DNA from: Bacteroidota bacterium
GTDB lineage: Bacteria > Bacteroidota > Bacteroidia > Chitinophagales > Chitinophagaceae
Direction of reading: 5' to 3'
Assembly (NCBI GenBank): GCA_016868855.1
Contig: VGFP01000001.1
Coordinates: forward strand, 434,001 to 498,000
Length of the DNA: 64,000 nucleotides
Under the pieces are notes generated by a model. That model worked only from the letters and a program-made list of their open reading frames with translations, did not search any database and was not told the DNA's origin. The number at the start of each line of letters is the position of its first letter. Position 1 is the first letter of the stretch. A program made the translations under genes and the position numbers. Of the stretch, positions 52,922 to 62,670 are shown one piece after another.

Positions 52922-53640
52922 TTTCTGTATTGCAAGAGTAAAAAATTCAAAACAATAAAACCAAGCATCGGTAGATAAAAAATCAGGAAGTAGGTCCCGT
53001 ACCCTACTGTAATCTGTGGACTCGGTTTTGCAAGGATCCAAATTCCTCTACCAATGCTTCCACTGGAGAATGCAAATCCCTGTGTAACATTCCAACCCAG
53101 GTGCATGGCAATGGTTGCATACAATGAACCCGACTTTGCATATCCCCATGCATACAAACAACCAACAATGGATGTAGTGAGAAAAACTTGCACCATAGCT
53201 GGAATATTTCCCCATACTTCAAAGCTGAACCAGTGATAGATGCCAAATGAAACAGAAGAGATCAACAAAGCATTTATTTTCCCAAGCCATTTGATCAACA
53301 AATAAAACAGCACACCGCGGAAGATCAATTCTTCAAACAAAACTGACTTGATATTCCACCAAACACCTTTCAACAATAAAAGCAAATCAAATGCGGGATT
53401 CAACACCCAAGATTCCTGAGCAAATAAGATTCTGAAAACAAATCCCATTGCACAGGTTCCCATTGAAACCATCAGAAAAATGAAAAAATCAGTCACCCGC
53501 TTTTGATTGGGCATCCATCCAAGCACCTCCAACCTCCTGCTGTCGAAGTAATATATCAGGGCATAAGAAAGTAACAACTGAACGATCAATCCAAGCATAG
53601 TGCCTAAAACTATTGAATCTTTAATTATCCACATAAACAA
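52894..53640 (-). CDS. CPBP-family intramembrane glutamic endopeptidase
   Basis: A 248-residue membrane protein with about six to eight hydrophobic segments. The Abi/CPBP catalytic motif EExxxR reads FEELIFRGVLFY; the second motif is SFGIYHWFS (FxxxH) and the third HLGWNVTQG (HxxxN). Homologues are CAAX-type proteases or bacteriocin self-immunity proteins; no bacteriocin gene is adjacent. The 3' end overlaps the tRNA-Asp terminator. Confidence 0.9.
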   Translation of the reverse strand: MFMWIIKDSIVLGTMLGLIVQLLLSYALIYYFDSRRLEVLGWMPNQKRVTDFFIFLMVSMGTCAMGFVFRILFAQESWVLNPAFDLLLLLKGVWWNIKSVLFEELIFRGVLFYLLIKWLGKINALLISSVSFGIYHWFSFEVWGNIPAMVQVFLTTSIVGCLYAWGYAKSGSLYATIAMHLGWNVTQGFAFSSGSIGRGIWILAKPSPQITVGYGTYFLIFYLPMLGFIVLNFLLLQYRNKKGSQLIL

Positions 53641-53730
53641 CTTGCATCAAGCTGAATTTCAATGATTTAATGCCATAATTCATTTCTATTTTATTTTCTA
53701 CCTTTACACCCCTGAAACCAAACCAAAACT

Positions 53731-54717
53731 ATGGCAGAGAGCAGCGCTAGACAATATTTGGATTTCGAAAAGCCCATCAAAGATTTATACGATCAAATAA
53801 ATCAACTCAAGGCAACTGCAGAAAAAAACAGGGTTGACCTTACCTCATTGATAAAAGAGTTGGAAGAGAAAATACTTGAGAAAAAAGAAGAAATAAACAA
53901 GGGACTCACCAGTTGGCAAAAAGTTCAGCTGAGCAGGCACCCTGATCGGCCATATACCCTCTCCTACATCGAAAGAATCTGCACCGACTTTGTTGAAATG
54001 CACGGAGATAGAAATTTTAAAGATGACAAAGCCATTGTAGGGGGATTCGGAAAAATCGATGGACAAACAGTCATGATCCTTGGTCAGCAAAAAGGAACCA
54101 ATACCAAAACCCGCCAGCTTAGAAATTTTGGAATGGCCAATCCGGAAGGATACAGAAAAGCATTGCGCTTGATGAAGCTGGCAGAGAAATTCAACAAACC
54201 AATAGTTACACTGGTAGATACCCCCGGCGCATTCCCCGGCATTGAAGCCGAAGAACGCGGACAAGGAGAAGCCATCGCCAGAAACATATATGAAATGCTT
54301 CGCTTAAAAGTCCCGGTTGTTTGTGTAATCATCGGCGAAGGGGCCAGTGGCGGTGCAATGGGAATTGGAGTGGGTGACAGGGTTTTCATGATGGAGAATA
54401 CCTGGTATACCGTGATTTCTCCTGAGAGCTGCAGCTCCATCCTATGGAGAAGTTGGGACCAAAAAGAAAAGGCAGCAGAAGAATTGAAACTGACGTCTGA
54501 CCATATGCTCAAATTCGGACTGGTTGACGGAGTGATACCAGAACCATTGGGCGGAGCACACTGGGACCATGACCTGGCTGCTTCAATGGTGAAAGAGCAA
54601 GTGGTAAAATCAATCCAAGAACTCAAATCGCTCGATCCCGAAAAAAGAATTGACGAGAGGATAGAAAAATTTGCAAAAATGGGCAGATGGGAAGAAGCAT
54701 CCGCCAATCAATCATAA
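53731..54717 (+). CDS. accA: Acetyl-CoA carboxylase carboxyltransferase subunit alpha
   Basis: Alpha half of the carboxyltransferase that makes malonyl-CoA for fatty-acid synthesis. The 328-residue sequence has an N-terminal coiled coil ([20 protein letters not shown]), [31 protein letters not shown], the carboxybiotin site [20 protein letters not shown] and [24 protein letters not shown] -7-like element is at 53699-53706. dapA follows after 3 bases. Confidence 0.97.
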   Translation: MAESSARQYLDFEKPIKDLYDQINQLKATAEKNRVDLTSLIKELEEKILEKKEEINKGLTSWQKVQLSRHPDRPYTLSYIERICTDFVEMHGDRNFKDDKAIVGGFGKIDGQTVMILGQQKGTNTKTRQLRNFGMANPEGYRKALRLMKLAEKFNKPIVTLVDTPGAFPGIEAEERGQGEAIARNIYEMLRLKVPVVCVIIGEGASGGAMGIGVGDRVFMMENTWYTVISPESCSSILWRSWDQKEKAAEELKLTSDHMLKFGLVDGVIPEPLGGAHWDHDLAASMVKEQVVKSIQELKSLDPEKRIDERIEKFAKMGRWEEASANQS

Positions 54718-54720
54718 CCA

Positions 54721-55605
54721 ATGAAAGTCAAGCATCCATTCGCAGGTACCGGTGTGGCTATAGTAACTCCTTTTTTGGAAAATGGTGAAATCGATACCGC
54801 TTCTCTAGAAAAGCTGGTCAATCATATGGCAGACGGCGGGGTTGAATATATCGTTGCATTGGGCACCACAGGTGAAAATCCAACGCTAAACAAAAATGAA
54901 AGACAACAAGTGTATTCACTTGTAAATCAATTTAATAAAGGAAGATTAAGATTGGTGGCTGGTATCGGAGGGAATGACACCAGGGCTGTGGTCCAATCCA
55001 TGAAGGATTTTGATCTTACCGGATACAGCGCAATCCTTTCTGTGAGCCCCTACTACAACAAACCCAACAACGAGGGACTCGTTCAACACTATAAGGCAAT
55101 CAATGACAACAGTCCCCTTCCTGTCATCATGTACAATGTTCCAGGAAGAACAGGCATGAATGTAAATGTTGACACCACCCTCAGAATTGCGAGGGAATGC
55201 AAGAAAATTATTGCCACCAAGGAAGCATCAGGGAACATTGAACAAATCATGCAAATCATCAGGGACAAGCCTGAGGGATTTGAAGTGATCAGCGGCGATG
55301 ACGGCATCACACTGCCGATTATGGCCTGCGGTGCCATTGGGGTGATATCCGTAGTTGGAAATGCATACCCAAAACTGATATCGGACATGGTCAGGAACTG
55401 CCAGGATGGAAAATTTGCAGAAGCCAGACCGGCACATGAAAAAATGTTACCGCTCATTTCAAGCATGTTTGCAGAAGGCAATCCAAGTGGCATCAAAGCT
55501 TATTTATCTGAGCTGGGCATCACCAAAAACACTTTCAGACTTCCAGTTGTGGGTGTGAGCGATGCATTGATGCAAACGATCCAATCACTTATGAAATCCG
55601 TCTAA
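54721..55605 (+). CDS. dapA: 4-hydroxy-tetrahydrodipicolinate synthase
   Basis: Condenses pyruvate and aspartate semialdehyde, the first step to lysine and meso-diaminopimelate. The 294-residue TIM barrel has GTTGENPTLNKNER (Thr pair), YNVPGRTG with Tyr138, the Schiff-base Lys167 in ATKEASGNIEQI, and ISGDDG (substrate loop). It shares a transcript with accA, a link between lipid and cell-wall precursors. 28 bases separate its stop from the convergent TonB receptor stop; no clear terminator is seen. Confidence 0.96.
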   Translation: MKVKHPFAGTGVAIVTPFLENGEIDTASLEKLVNHMADGGVEYIVALGTTGENPTLNKNERQQVYSLVNQFNKGRLRLVAGIGGNDTRAVVQSMKDFDLTGYSAILSVSPYYNKPNNEGLVQHYKAINDNSPLPVIMYNVPGRTGMNVNVDTTLRIARECKKIIATKEASGNIEQIMQIIRDKPEGFEVISGDDGITLPIMACGAIGVISVVGNAYPKLISDMVRNCQDGKFAEARPAHEKMLPLISSMFAEGNPSGIKAYLSELGITKNTFRLPVVGVSDALMQTIQSLMKSV

Positions 55606-55633
55606 GGATTCGTTGGCATTCCGGAACGATTGA

Positions 55634-57982
55634 TCAGAAATCAACCTTGTAGCCAAATACCGGTATTCTTCCCAACAAATAATTATAGGTGATTTTTCCC
55701 TGATTTGCATCGTAGCGATGGCTGATGGGATTTTTTCTGTTGGTGGCATTTTGAACACCCAATATCAAACTGCCGGTTGTTTTTTTATATTGAACCTTCC
55801 ACTCGAATTGCGTATCCAATCGAAATATACTCCTGAGCTTTTCTTCATTGTACCTAGATATAATTGTTACGGTGGTTCTACGAATGGCAGATTGCACGAG
55901 ATCGATGGGTGTAACCCGAACACCTCCCATTGAAATCAGTTTCATATCGAATCCAATATAAGAGGGACGCCTGGTTTTCAATACCCACTCCTTTCCTAAC
56001 AGAAGGGTGAATGAGTTGTTGGAATTGTAGCGGGTGCTTCTCCAAAATTTATCTGAAGGCCTGTATTCGGATTGATATAAACTCAGTGTGCTCAATAAAT
56101 AAAATCGATCGTTCCAATACCTGTCCAACGTAAACTCCAAACCATAATTCTGTCCGAGTCCCTTGTTGGCCAGCGTTTCGATGGAAAAGTCATCATCCAG
56201 GTTGATGACACTGTAATTGCTCGTACGCAAAGCATGTATAGGAATATTAAACAGCCATTGGTAATACACTTCTGTCCTCAGGTTCCAGTCTTTTGCAATT
56301 TGAATGGAATATCCCAACACATAATGCTTCGATTTGCTGAAGTCAAGCATTTTGTTGGGCATCACGGTATCATTGCCAACGCGGATGCGTGCAAAGTAAT
56401 TACCAAGTGGTTGGATTTGTGCGTGCATGCCATATCCAAAACTAAGTGACTGGCTGTTGTCAATTTGGTAGCGGAGTCCGAATCTGGGCTGAAAAGCACT
56501 TGACTGGTTGAGTGAGAGCTGCTGTCCGTGTCCACCTAACTGAAATGAAAACTTATTGGATGCATCCCATTTCCATTGAACAAAATAATTGGTTAACCAA
56601 GTGGACCCGTTGTTTTTGATTTTATCTCTCAGCACATTGCTAACAGCCTCTCGTTGCTGAAGATTGAATGCAATATCTTTTGTATAGGCTCCCAATTTAA
56701 ACAAATGATGTTTGCTTGCCTTGAATGTGATGATGGATGAAAACTGAGTATTCCATTCGGAAAACTTGTTGATCCTCGAGAACACAACTGGTGCATTGAA
56801 CTTATCCAGTCGGCTGTCTTCTTCACGGTAGAGGTAGCCATTTTTACTCAGTACTGATCTCCATAATATTCTTTTTCCGATATTGATTTGGTGGGAAATC
56901 CCCAGTGCACCTGCATTTGCAGCATCGAGCGAGCTGCTTCGAGTGGAGGGATCGTTTACCCAAGTGATGCTGTCTCTTGCCAATTCATCATACTGCTTGC
57001 TCAGTCCACCGAACCCAAATACTGAGAAACTGCCGATTTTCTTGGTGGGCAGATGAATATTGAGTGAAAGGTCTTGAAATGAAGTGGGCTTATCAGAAAT
57101 ATTGAAGCCCAATTTTTGCATGAGCGTGAGAAATCCATATCGGTAGTTGATCAGATAGGATCCGCCATATCCTTTTTTGAAATACCCTTCCGTTGCAAAA
57201 TCAATCCCCAATGTACTCAGTGAAAAAGTATGTTCTCTTTTGTCCTTGTTTCCTTTTCTCAATTTGATATCAAATACGCCGGAGAGGGCATTGCCGTATT
57301 CTGCAGGAAAGGCACTTGTCATGAAATCGGAATTGGCCAGCAGTTGTGCGCTCAACATGGAAATGGCACCACCGGATGTACCTACCCGGGCAAAGTGATT
57401 TGGATTGGGAATATCTACTCCTTCCATCCGCCACAGCAGACCATTCGGTGCATTGCCTCTGATGATCAGACCGTTTCCATCTCCAGCACTTGCCACTCCA
57501 GCAAAATTGGCTGCGATTCTTGCGGGGTCATTCAGTCCAGCTGCAAATCTCCGGGTTTCCTCCACGCTGAACATCCGAGCGCTCACCATCGCAAGATCAT
57601 TAATGGGCCTGGATTTATTTCGACTTGATCGGATGATGATTTCTTTGGAGGTGGAAAGATCCTCGTCCATCTCTACCGTCAGTACCAATTCTTTTCCAGA
57701 TTCCACCAGCAGGTTGTTCAGCAGAACTGGCCTGAATCCGATATGGGTGATGATAACAGATGTTCTTCCAACCGGAATATTGTTCAGTTGAAAGAATCCA
57801 GTTGAATCAGAAATGGCTGACTTTCCTTCCGTACCGATAATTTTGATGGTAGCAGATGAAATGACTGTTTTGATGTTTCGCTCTGTGATCCTTCCTTTGA
57901 TGGATTGCAGTGGGACTGGCTGTCCACCTACCCACATAACAAGGAAGCAGCCCAATAGTATGAACAATAGTTTTTTCCACAT
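55634..57982 (-). CDS. TonB-dependent receptor with carboxypeptidase-like regulatory domain
   Basis: An outer-membrane transporter of 782 residues. Signal peptide (WKKLLFILLGCFLVMWVGGQ), regulatory beta domain (IKGRITERNIKTVISSATIK, ISDSTGFFQLNNIPVG), plug (VASAGDGNGLIIRGNAPN, GLLWRMEGVDIPNPNHF) and a large barrel ending in VFGYKVDF. ATG 57982 is chosen; TTG 57994 would add 4 residues. It is a member of the same broad group as 21015-23456 but clearly diverged. The ligand is unknown. Confidence 0.9.
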   Translation of the reverse strand: MWKKLLFILLGCFLVMWVGGQPVPLQSIKGRITERNIKTVISSATIKIIGTEGKSAISDSTGFFQLNNIPVGRTSVIITHIGFRPVLLNNLLVESGKELVLTVEMDEDLSTSKEIIIRSSRNKSRPINDLAMVSARMFSVEETRRFAAGLNDPARIAANFAGVASAGDGNGLIIRGNAPNGLLWRMEGVDIPNPNHFARVGTSGGAISMLSAQLLANSDFMTSAFPAEYGNALSGVFDIKLRKGNKDKREHTFSLSTLGIDFATEGYFKKGYGGSYLINYRYGFLTLMQKLGFNISDKPTSFQDLSLNIHLPTKKIGSFSVFGFGGLSKQYDELARDSITWVNDPSTRSSSLDAANAGALGISHQINIGKRILWRSVLSKNGYLYREEDSRLDKFNAPVVFSRINKFSEWNTQFSSIITFKASKHHLFKLGAYTKDIAFNLQQREAVSNVLRDKIKNNGSTWLTNYFVQWKWDASNKFSFQLGGHGQQLSLNQSSAFQPRFGLRYQIDNSQSLSFGYGMHAQIQPLGNYFARIRVGNDTVMPNKMLDFSKSKHYVLGYSIQIAKDWNLRTEVYYQWLFNIPIHALRTSNYSVINLDDDFSIETLANKGLGQNYGLEFTLDRYWNDRFYLLSTLSLYQSEYRPSDKFWRSTRYNSNNSFTLLLGKEWVLKTRRPSYIGFDMKLISMGGVRVTPIDLVQSAIRRTTVTIISRYNEEKLRSIFRLDTQFEWKVQYKKTTGSLILGVQNATNRKNPISHRYDANQGKITYNYLLGRIPVFGYKVDF

Positions 57983-58067
57983 CGGTACCGGCAATATAGC
58001 TTCTGCATTTTAATTTGATGGGGAATGATTGCATATTTTTTCGGATATTCATTGAAACCAAGACTGC

Positions 58068-58745
58068 ATGCGGCATATAACCATGGATCCGTTTAGCCTG
58101 GAGTGGCTGATTTGCATCACTGCAGTATTGCTGGTCATGTTAATGTTGATATACCTTCCCGATTACATCGAAACAGCCAGGCATCCTAATTATGGGAAGC
58201 TCATCGGACTGGCATTGTTCCTGAATCTCATCATCGAAAACTGGTATTGTTGGCAATCTGGTATTTGGGATTTGAGAAGCAATCTTCCTTTGCATTTATG
58301 TGGTATCAGCGGACTCCTTTCAATCATCCTCTATTTCAGATACAATGAAACACTGGCCAACTTACTTTTTTATTGGGGCATCACAGGGGGGATCCATTCG
58401 TTGATAACGCCTGAATTTGATCTGGGCAATGAGGGGTATTTATACTATGGATACTTTGTGAGTCACGGTGGACTTATACTCACCAGTCTTTTCATGATCA
58501 AGCACAGAGGATTCAAGCCCTTGGAGGGATCATGGTTGAAGGCATTTTTTCATATCCAATTGGCTGTGTTGGTAATTGGATTGTTCAACTGGTCAACCGG
58601 TTCCAATTATATGTATTTGTCTGCTCCGCCCATTGTCGATAACCCACTGATCATTGGAGATTGGCCTTGGCTTTTGCTCATTTCTATATCTTGTACAAGG
58701 GATTTCATATCAAAAAAGTTTTCAGGTCCTGACCGATTAATATGA
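58068..58745 (+). CDS. YwaF-like (TIGR02206) integral membrane protein
   Basis: A 225-residue protein with about seven predicted membrane helices (LEWLICITAVLLVMLMLIYL, LIGLALFLNLIIENW, GLLSIILYFR, LTSLFMIKHR and others). The conserved family motif is LHLCGISGLLSIILYF with LPLHLCG, and NYMYLSAPP follows near the C terminus. No function is known. ATG 58083 (MDPFSLEWL) is an alternative start. Confidence 0.85.
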   Translation: MRHITMDPFSLEWLICITAVLLVMLMLIYLPDYIETARHPNYGKLIGLALFLNLIIENWYCWQSGIWDLRSNLPLHLCGISGLLSIILYFRYNETLANLLFYWGITGGIHSLITPEFDLGNEGYLYYGYFVSHGGLILTSLFMIKHRGFKPLEGSWLKAFFHIQLAVLVIGLFNWSTGSNYMYLSAPPIVDNPLIIGDWPWLLLISISCTRDFISKKFSGPDRLI

Positions 58746-58862
58746 AGTTCACAATAGGATAACAGTCCACTAACCATTCCATCATATTGAAATTTGACTT
58801 TCGCTCTAGCCGAAAGGTCAAGGTAAAATGAGGCGCAAACCTTATTTTCTTTTAATTGCAAA

Positions 58863-58891
58863 GCCCCTCTATTCCTGGAGGGGCGATTTTT
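58863..58891 (+). terminator. Terminator in the 58746-58980 gap
   Basis: Stem GCCCCTC/GAGGGGC, 8-base loop, then GATTTTTT. It closes the YwaF-like gene's transcript. The rest of the gap has a bulged hairpin near 58797-58820 (GACTTTCG with CGAAAGGTC) without a T-run. Confidence 0.8.
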
Positions 58892-58980
58892 TGAGATTTG
58901 GTAACAATTTGATAATACAGAATTGTGTGTAAGCTCTGACTGATTTTTGACTTTTGTGCAGCAATTAAAAGAAACTTATC

Positions 58981-60192
58981 TTGAAAAGAATAACAGTCCC
59001 CCTGCTGTGTATTTTCACCATTTTTATGATTTCTCCATCAAGAAGCCTTTCGCAATCACAAGAGAAAAAACCAACAAAAGCGTGGTATGAAACCATTTCT
59101 CTGAGGGGTTATGTACAAGTCAGGTACAACCGTCTTCTTGAAACAAATAAAAATTTAAAATGTGAGCAATGCGATGTTTCGTGGGGTGACAATGGAGGAT
59201 TTGCAATCAGAAGAGGTCGACTGATTTTCAGTGGTAATCTGACAGACAGGATATTTTTTTACATTCAACCAGATTTTGGAAGCAGAACTGGTACTACCCT
59301 TCAGATTTTTCAATTGAGGGATGCTTATATAGACATTGGCTTTGATAAAAAAAATGAATTCCGATTGAGAGTTGGACAGAGCAAAGTCCCCTTTGGATTT
59401 GAAAATCTGCAGTCCTCTCAAAACAGGATTCCCCTTGATCGCGCAGATGCATTTAACTCCGCTGTTTCCAATGAAAGAGACATGGGTGCTTTTTTTTACT
59501 ACGCACCTGCCAGCACCAGGGCATTGTTTGCTTCGCTTGTGCGTGATAATTTGAAAGGTTCAGGTGATTATGGCGTGTTTGGTTTGGGTGTTTACAATGG
59601 TCAAACAGCCAACAGGCCAGAATTGAACAATACATTGCATATTGTCAGCAGACTGAGCTATCCAATTGAGATAGGTAGTCAAATCATTGAGCCAGGCATA
59701 CAAGCTCATATAGGAAAATTTGTTGTTCCTGCGGAAAACAGAAGTACCGGAGTAAAATCAATCAAATCATTTGAGTTCAATGATAAACGCATGGCAGGAT
59801 CTTTTGTACTCTATCCAAAGCCATTTGGTATTCAGGCAGAGTACAATATTGGGAATGGTCCACAATACAACCCAATAAAGGATTCTATAGAACAAAGAAA
59901 TTTGAAAGGAGGCTATGCAACATTCACCTACAAGGCCAAAGGAAAAAGAAAAGATGAATATTTCTTCCCCTTTACAAGATTACAAACATACGACGGAGGA
60001 AAGAAACACGAGTTGGACGCAAGAAGTTACCGGGTTAGAGAAATTGAATCTGGAGTAGAGTGGCAAGTGAATAAGTCTCTTGAAATCACTGCATCCTATG
60101 TGATCTCAGACAGAAGATTCGAAGACAGCAGGCTCAAAAACAACAGCCAAAAAGGAAGATTGCTGAGGTTACAAGCACAATTAAATTTTTAA
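58981..60192 (+). CDS. Phosphate-selective porin O/P-like outer-membrane protein
   Basis: A 403-residue barrel porin of the OprO/OprP group. Signal peptide (VPLLCIFTIFMISPSRSLSQ) is followed by SLRGYVQVRYN, FAIRRGRLIFSGNLTDRIFF, QLRDAYIDIGFDKKNEFRLR, GQSKVPFGFENLQSSQ and a final strand LLRLQAQLNF. The start is TTG at 58981; there is no in-frame ATG before the signal sequence. DUF47 and PiT genes follow at 18 and 29 bases, a layout that supports phosphate uptake. Confidence 0.9.
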   Translation: MKRITVPLLCIFTIFMISPSRSLSQSQEKKPTKAWYETISLRGYVQVRYNRLLETNKNLKCEQCDVSWGDNGGFAIRRGRLIFSGNLTDRIFFYIQPDFGSRTGTTLQIFQLRDAYIDIGFDKKNEFRLRVGQSKVPFGFENLQSSQNRIPLDRADAFNSAVSNERDMGAFFYYAPASTRALFASLVRDNLKGSGDYGVFGLGVYNGQTANRPELNNTLHIVSRLSYPIEIGSQIIEPGIQAHIGKFVVPAENRSTGVKSIKSFEFNDKRMAGSFVLYPKPFGIQAEYNIGNGPQYNPIKDSIEQRNLKGGYATFTYKAKGKRKDEYFFPFTRLQTYDGGKKHELDARSYRVREIESGVEWQVNKSLEITASYVISDRRFEDSRLKNNSQKGRLLRLQAQLNF

Positions 60193-60210
60193 TCATTAAA
60201 ATATATCAAG

Positions 60211-60858
60211 ATGGCAGCCAATTCATTTTTTAAAATTTTCCTCCCAAAAGACAGGGTTTTCTACAGCCTATTTGAAGAAGTAGCAGAAACCGTTCACAAA
60301 ATGGCAATTACTCTACAGGATATGGTAAATGAAACCGATGAGGACAAAAGATCAAGCATTTTGGTTAAGTTGGCTGACCTCGAACACAAAAATGACGATC
60401 TCACCCATACAGTATTTACCGAGTTGGGCAGAAACTTTATCACCCCATTTGACAGAGAAGACATCCACCATTTGGCAACAGCGCTTGATGATATTGCCGA
60501 TTATATCTATGCATCAGGTAAAAAAATCAATTTCTACAAAATCAATCCAAATGATACAGGCATTAAAAAAATGACTGAGATGATTTTACAGGGAAGCATT
60601 GAGACAAAAAAAGCAGTGTGTGGATTGAGAGATATGAAAAATCTCAGAGAAATGACAGAGGCATTGGTTAAAATCAACAGCATCGAAAATCAGGCGGACG
60701 ATGTATTTGACATGAGTATTGAAATGTTGTTCAGCAATGAGCAAGATTTCAAAGAAGTGATCAAAAAAAGAGAAATCTATCAGGTGCTTGAAATAGCAAC
60801 CGATAAATGTGAGGATGTCGGAAATGTCATTGAGTCCATCATCATCAAATATGCGTAA
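60211..60858 (+). CDS. DUF47-family PhoU-like protein
   Basis: A 215-residue all-helical cytosolic protein of the DUF47/YkaA type. Family landmarks are FFKIFLPKDRVFYSLFEE, ITPFDREDIHHLATALDDIADYI with the conserved FDREDI metal-binding segment, and a final CEDVGNVIESI. These proteins pair with PiT transporters and are thought to tune phosphate import; the PiT gene follows after 29 bases. Confidence 0.92.
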   Translation: MAANSFFKIFLPKDRVFYSLFEEVAETVHKMAITLQDMVNETDEDKRSSILVKLADLEHKNDDLTHTVFTELGRNFITPFDREDIHHLATALDDIADYIYASGKKINFYKINPNDTGIKKMTEMILQGSIETKKAVCGLRDMKNLREMTEALVKINSIENQADDVFDMSIEMLFSNEQDFKEVIKKREIYQVLEIATDKCEDVGNVIESIIIKYA

Positions 60859-60887
60859 GCATTTCAATCAAGCATAAATTCAGCAAC

Positions 60888-62606
60888 ATGTCAATGCTTA
60901 TCGTCATCATCGTTCTGGCTCTTCTATTCGACTACATCAATGGATTTCATGATGCTGCCAATTCCATTGCAACGGTCGTGTCTACAAAAGTGCTTACCCC
61001 CTTTCAGGCAGTCCTTTGGGCAGCGATCTTCAACTTTGCCGCCTATTGGATTTTCGAGGACCATGCAGTCGCCAATACCATTAGCAAAACGGTCAACAAA
61101 GAGTTCATAACGCTGCAGGTTATATTAGCCGGACTTATAGCAGCCATTTTTTGGAACCTGCTTACTTGGTGGTATGGGATTCCTTCCTCTTCTTCGCACA
61201 CACTGATTGGCGGATTCGCTGGAGCAGCCATAGCACATGCGATACAAGACAAGGGCCTATCCATTTCATGGGATAAGATTGTTGAAAGTCAGACAATCAT
61301 GAAAACAGTGTTATTCATTTTCCTTGCGCCCTTGATTGGGATGGCCATATCGATTTTCATCACCATCATTACCATCATGAGAAATATTTGGTTGAGAATC
61401 GCGTTGATTGCTCTCACCACAGCGCTGACCGTTTTTCTTTTTGATCGATTTGAGGAATCAAAAATGGATGAAGGATTGCAAAAATTCATAAAACTTGATA
61501 AATACAAATCAGATTTTACAAAAGCAGAAAATGTATTGATTGCATCACCAACAGATGAAAAAGCCAAAGAAGAATGGAACAGTGCAGATAAGAAATTGAA
61601 CAAGGCGAAAGATATCTATAATCAAATTGCTCCCCAGATTAAAAATTATGACAAGTTGGGTGCAGATTCCATTGCAGCATTTGCCTATAACAATGGGTTG
61701 CTTGCAGACATTGAAGTCAGCAAATTGAAAGATGAAGTAAGAAATGCCAACAGTTATCTGGTTCTGGAAGCTCTCTCGGCTGACAACATAGAAAAACACG
61801 ATGAATTTGAAATCGCCAAAAAAGAAACCGAGAAATACAAAGAACCGCTGAAAGCCTTTTTGAAAAAAGAAATTTCAGTCGATAGTGCCATGGTGTCGAT
61901 CAACGCCATATATCCCATTGATCCAAAGAATGCTGAAAAGATCAAATCCAAAATCGAAAAATTCAACATCCGTCAATCTTTCAAAAAAGACATTGAAAAA
62001 TCGGACAATGGAGGCATAGTATGGGGTATTATTTTTACTTCAATTCTCTTTGCACTGATTTATCTCTATGTGGAAAAAATCAAAACACCAACCGCCTATT
62101 CCATTGCCTCTATGTTCAAAAAACTTCAATTGTTCAGTTCTGCTGCGTTCAGCATTGGTCATGGTGGGAATGATGCACAAAAAGTAATGGGCATCATTGG
62201 TGCTGCACTGATTGCCAATGGAAGCATACAGGATTTCGGCCAGCTCCCCAATTGGGTTCCGGTGGCATGTTACCTTGCGATTGGAGTTGGAACCATGAGT
62301 GGTGGATGGAAGATTGTAAAAACGATGGGAACTAAAATCACAAAGGTCACTCCCTTGGAAGGTGTGGCAGCTGAAACAGCTGGTGCATTTACCCTTTTCT
62401 TCACTGGACAAATGGGTATTCCGGTTTCAACAACCCATACCATCACCGGATCGATCATTGGTGTTGGTGCAACAAAGAGATTAAGTGCCGTAAGATGGGG
62501 CGTTACCTCTTCCCTGATGGTGGCCTGGATCCTGACAATACCCGTCAGCGGATTGCTTGCAGCAATTTGCTATTGGCTGATACGACTTTGGATGTATACT
62601 TACTAA
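60888..62606 (+). CDS. Inorganic phosphate transporter, PiT family, with hydrophilic insert
   Basis: A low-affinity metal-phosphate symporter of 572 residues. The two PiT repeats carry FDYINGFHDAANSIATVVS near residue 15 and FSIGHGGNDAQKVMGIIG near residue 422, plus PSSSSHTLIGGFAG and PVSTTHTITGSIIG. Between TM segments, at about 185-370, a charged coiled-coil-rich insert (EEWNSADKKLNKAKDIYNQ, EIAKKETEKYKEPLKAFLK) replaces the usual central loop; such inserts are seen in some Bacteroidota PiT proteins. It is cotranscribed with DUF47. Confidence 0.93.
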   Translation: MSMLIVIIVLALLFDYINGFHDAANSIATVVSTKVLTPFQAVLWAAIFNFAAYWIFEDHAVANTISKTVNKEFITLQVILAGLIAAIFWNLLTWWYGIPSSSSHTLIGGFAGAAIAHAIQDKGLSISWDKIVESQTIMKTVLFIFLAPLIGMAISIFITIITIMRNIWLRIALIALTTALTVFLFDRFEESKMDEGLQKFIKLDKYKSDFTKAENVLIASPTDEKAKEEWNSADKKLNKAKDIYNQIAPQIKNYDKLGADSIAAFAYNNGLLADIEVSKLKDEVRNANSYLVLEALSADNIEKHDEFEIAKKETEKYKEPLKAFLKKEISVDSAMVSINAIYPIDPKNAEKIKSKIEKFNIRQSFKKDIEKSDNGGIVWGIIFTSILFALIYLYVEKIKTPTAYSIASMFKKLQLFSSAAFSIGHGGNDAQKVMGIIGAALIANGSIQDFGQLPNWVPVACYLAIGVGTMSGGWKIVKTMGTKITKVTPLEGVAAETAGAFTLFFTGQMGIPVSTTHTITGSIIGVGATKRLSAVRWGVTSSLMVAWILTIPVSGLLAAICYWLIRLWMYTY

Positions 62607-62615
62607 TTGAGGATT

Positions 62616-62645
62616 CTAAAAAGGCCTCCGCTTCGCGGAGGCCTT
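62616..62645 (-). terminator. Strong terminator after rpoB (bidirectional stem)
   Basis: Perfect 11-bp stem AAGGCCTCCGC/GCGGAGGCCTT with a short TTC-type loop; on the minus strand a TTTTTT run follows directly, 25 bases after the rpoB stop. It may also slow the convergent PiT transcript. Confidence 0.88.
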
Positions 62646-62670
62646 ACAGTTATATTTGGTTTGGTGTTGA

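Noticed and set aside
58797-58820. Hairpin GACTTTCG...CGAAAGGTC as terminator or regulator
   Set aside because: Stem has a bulge and no T-run; a better terminator is at 58863-58891.
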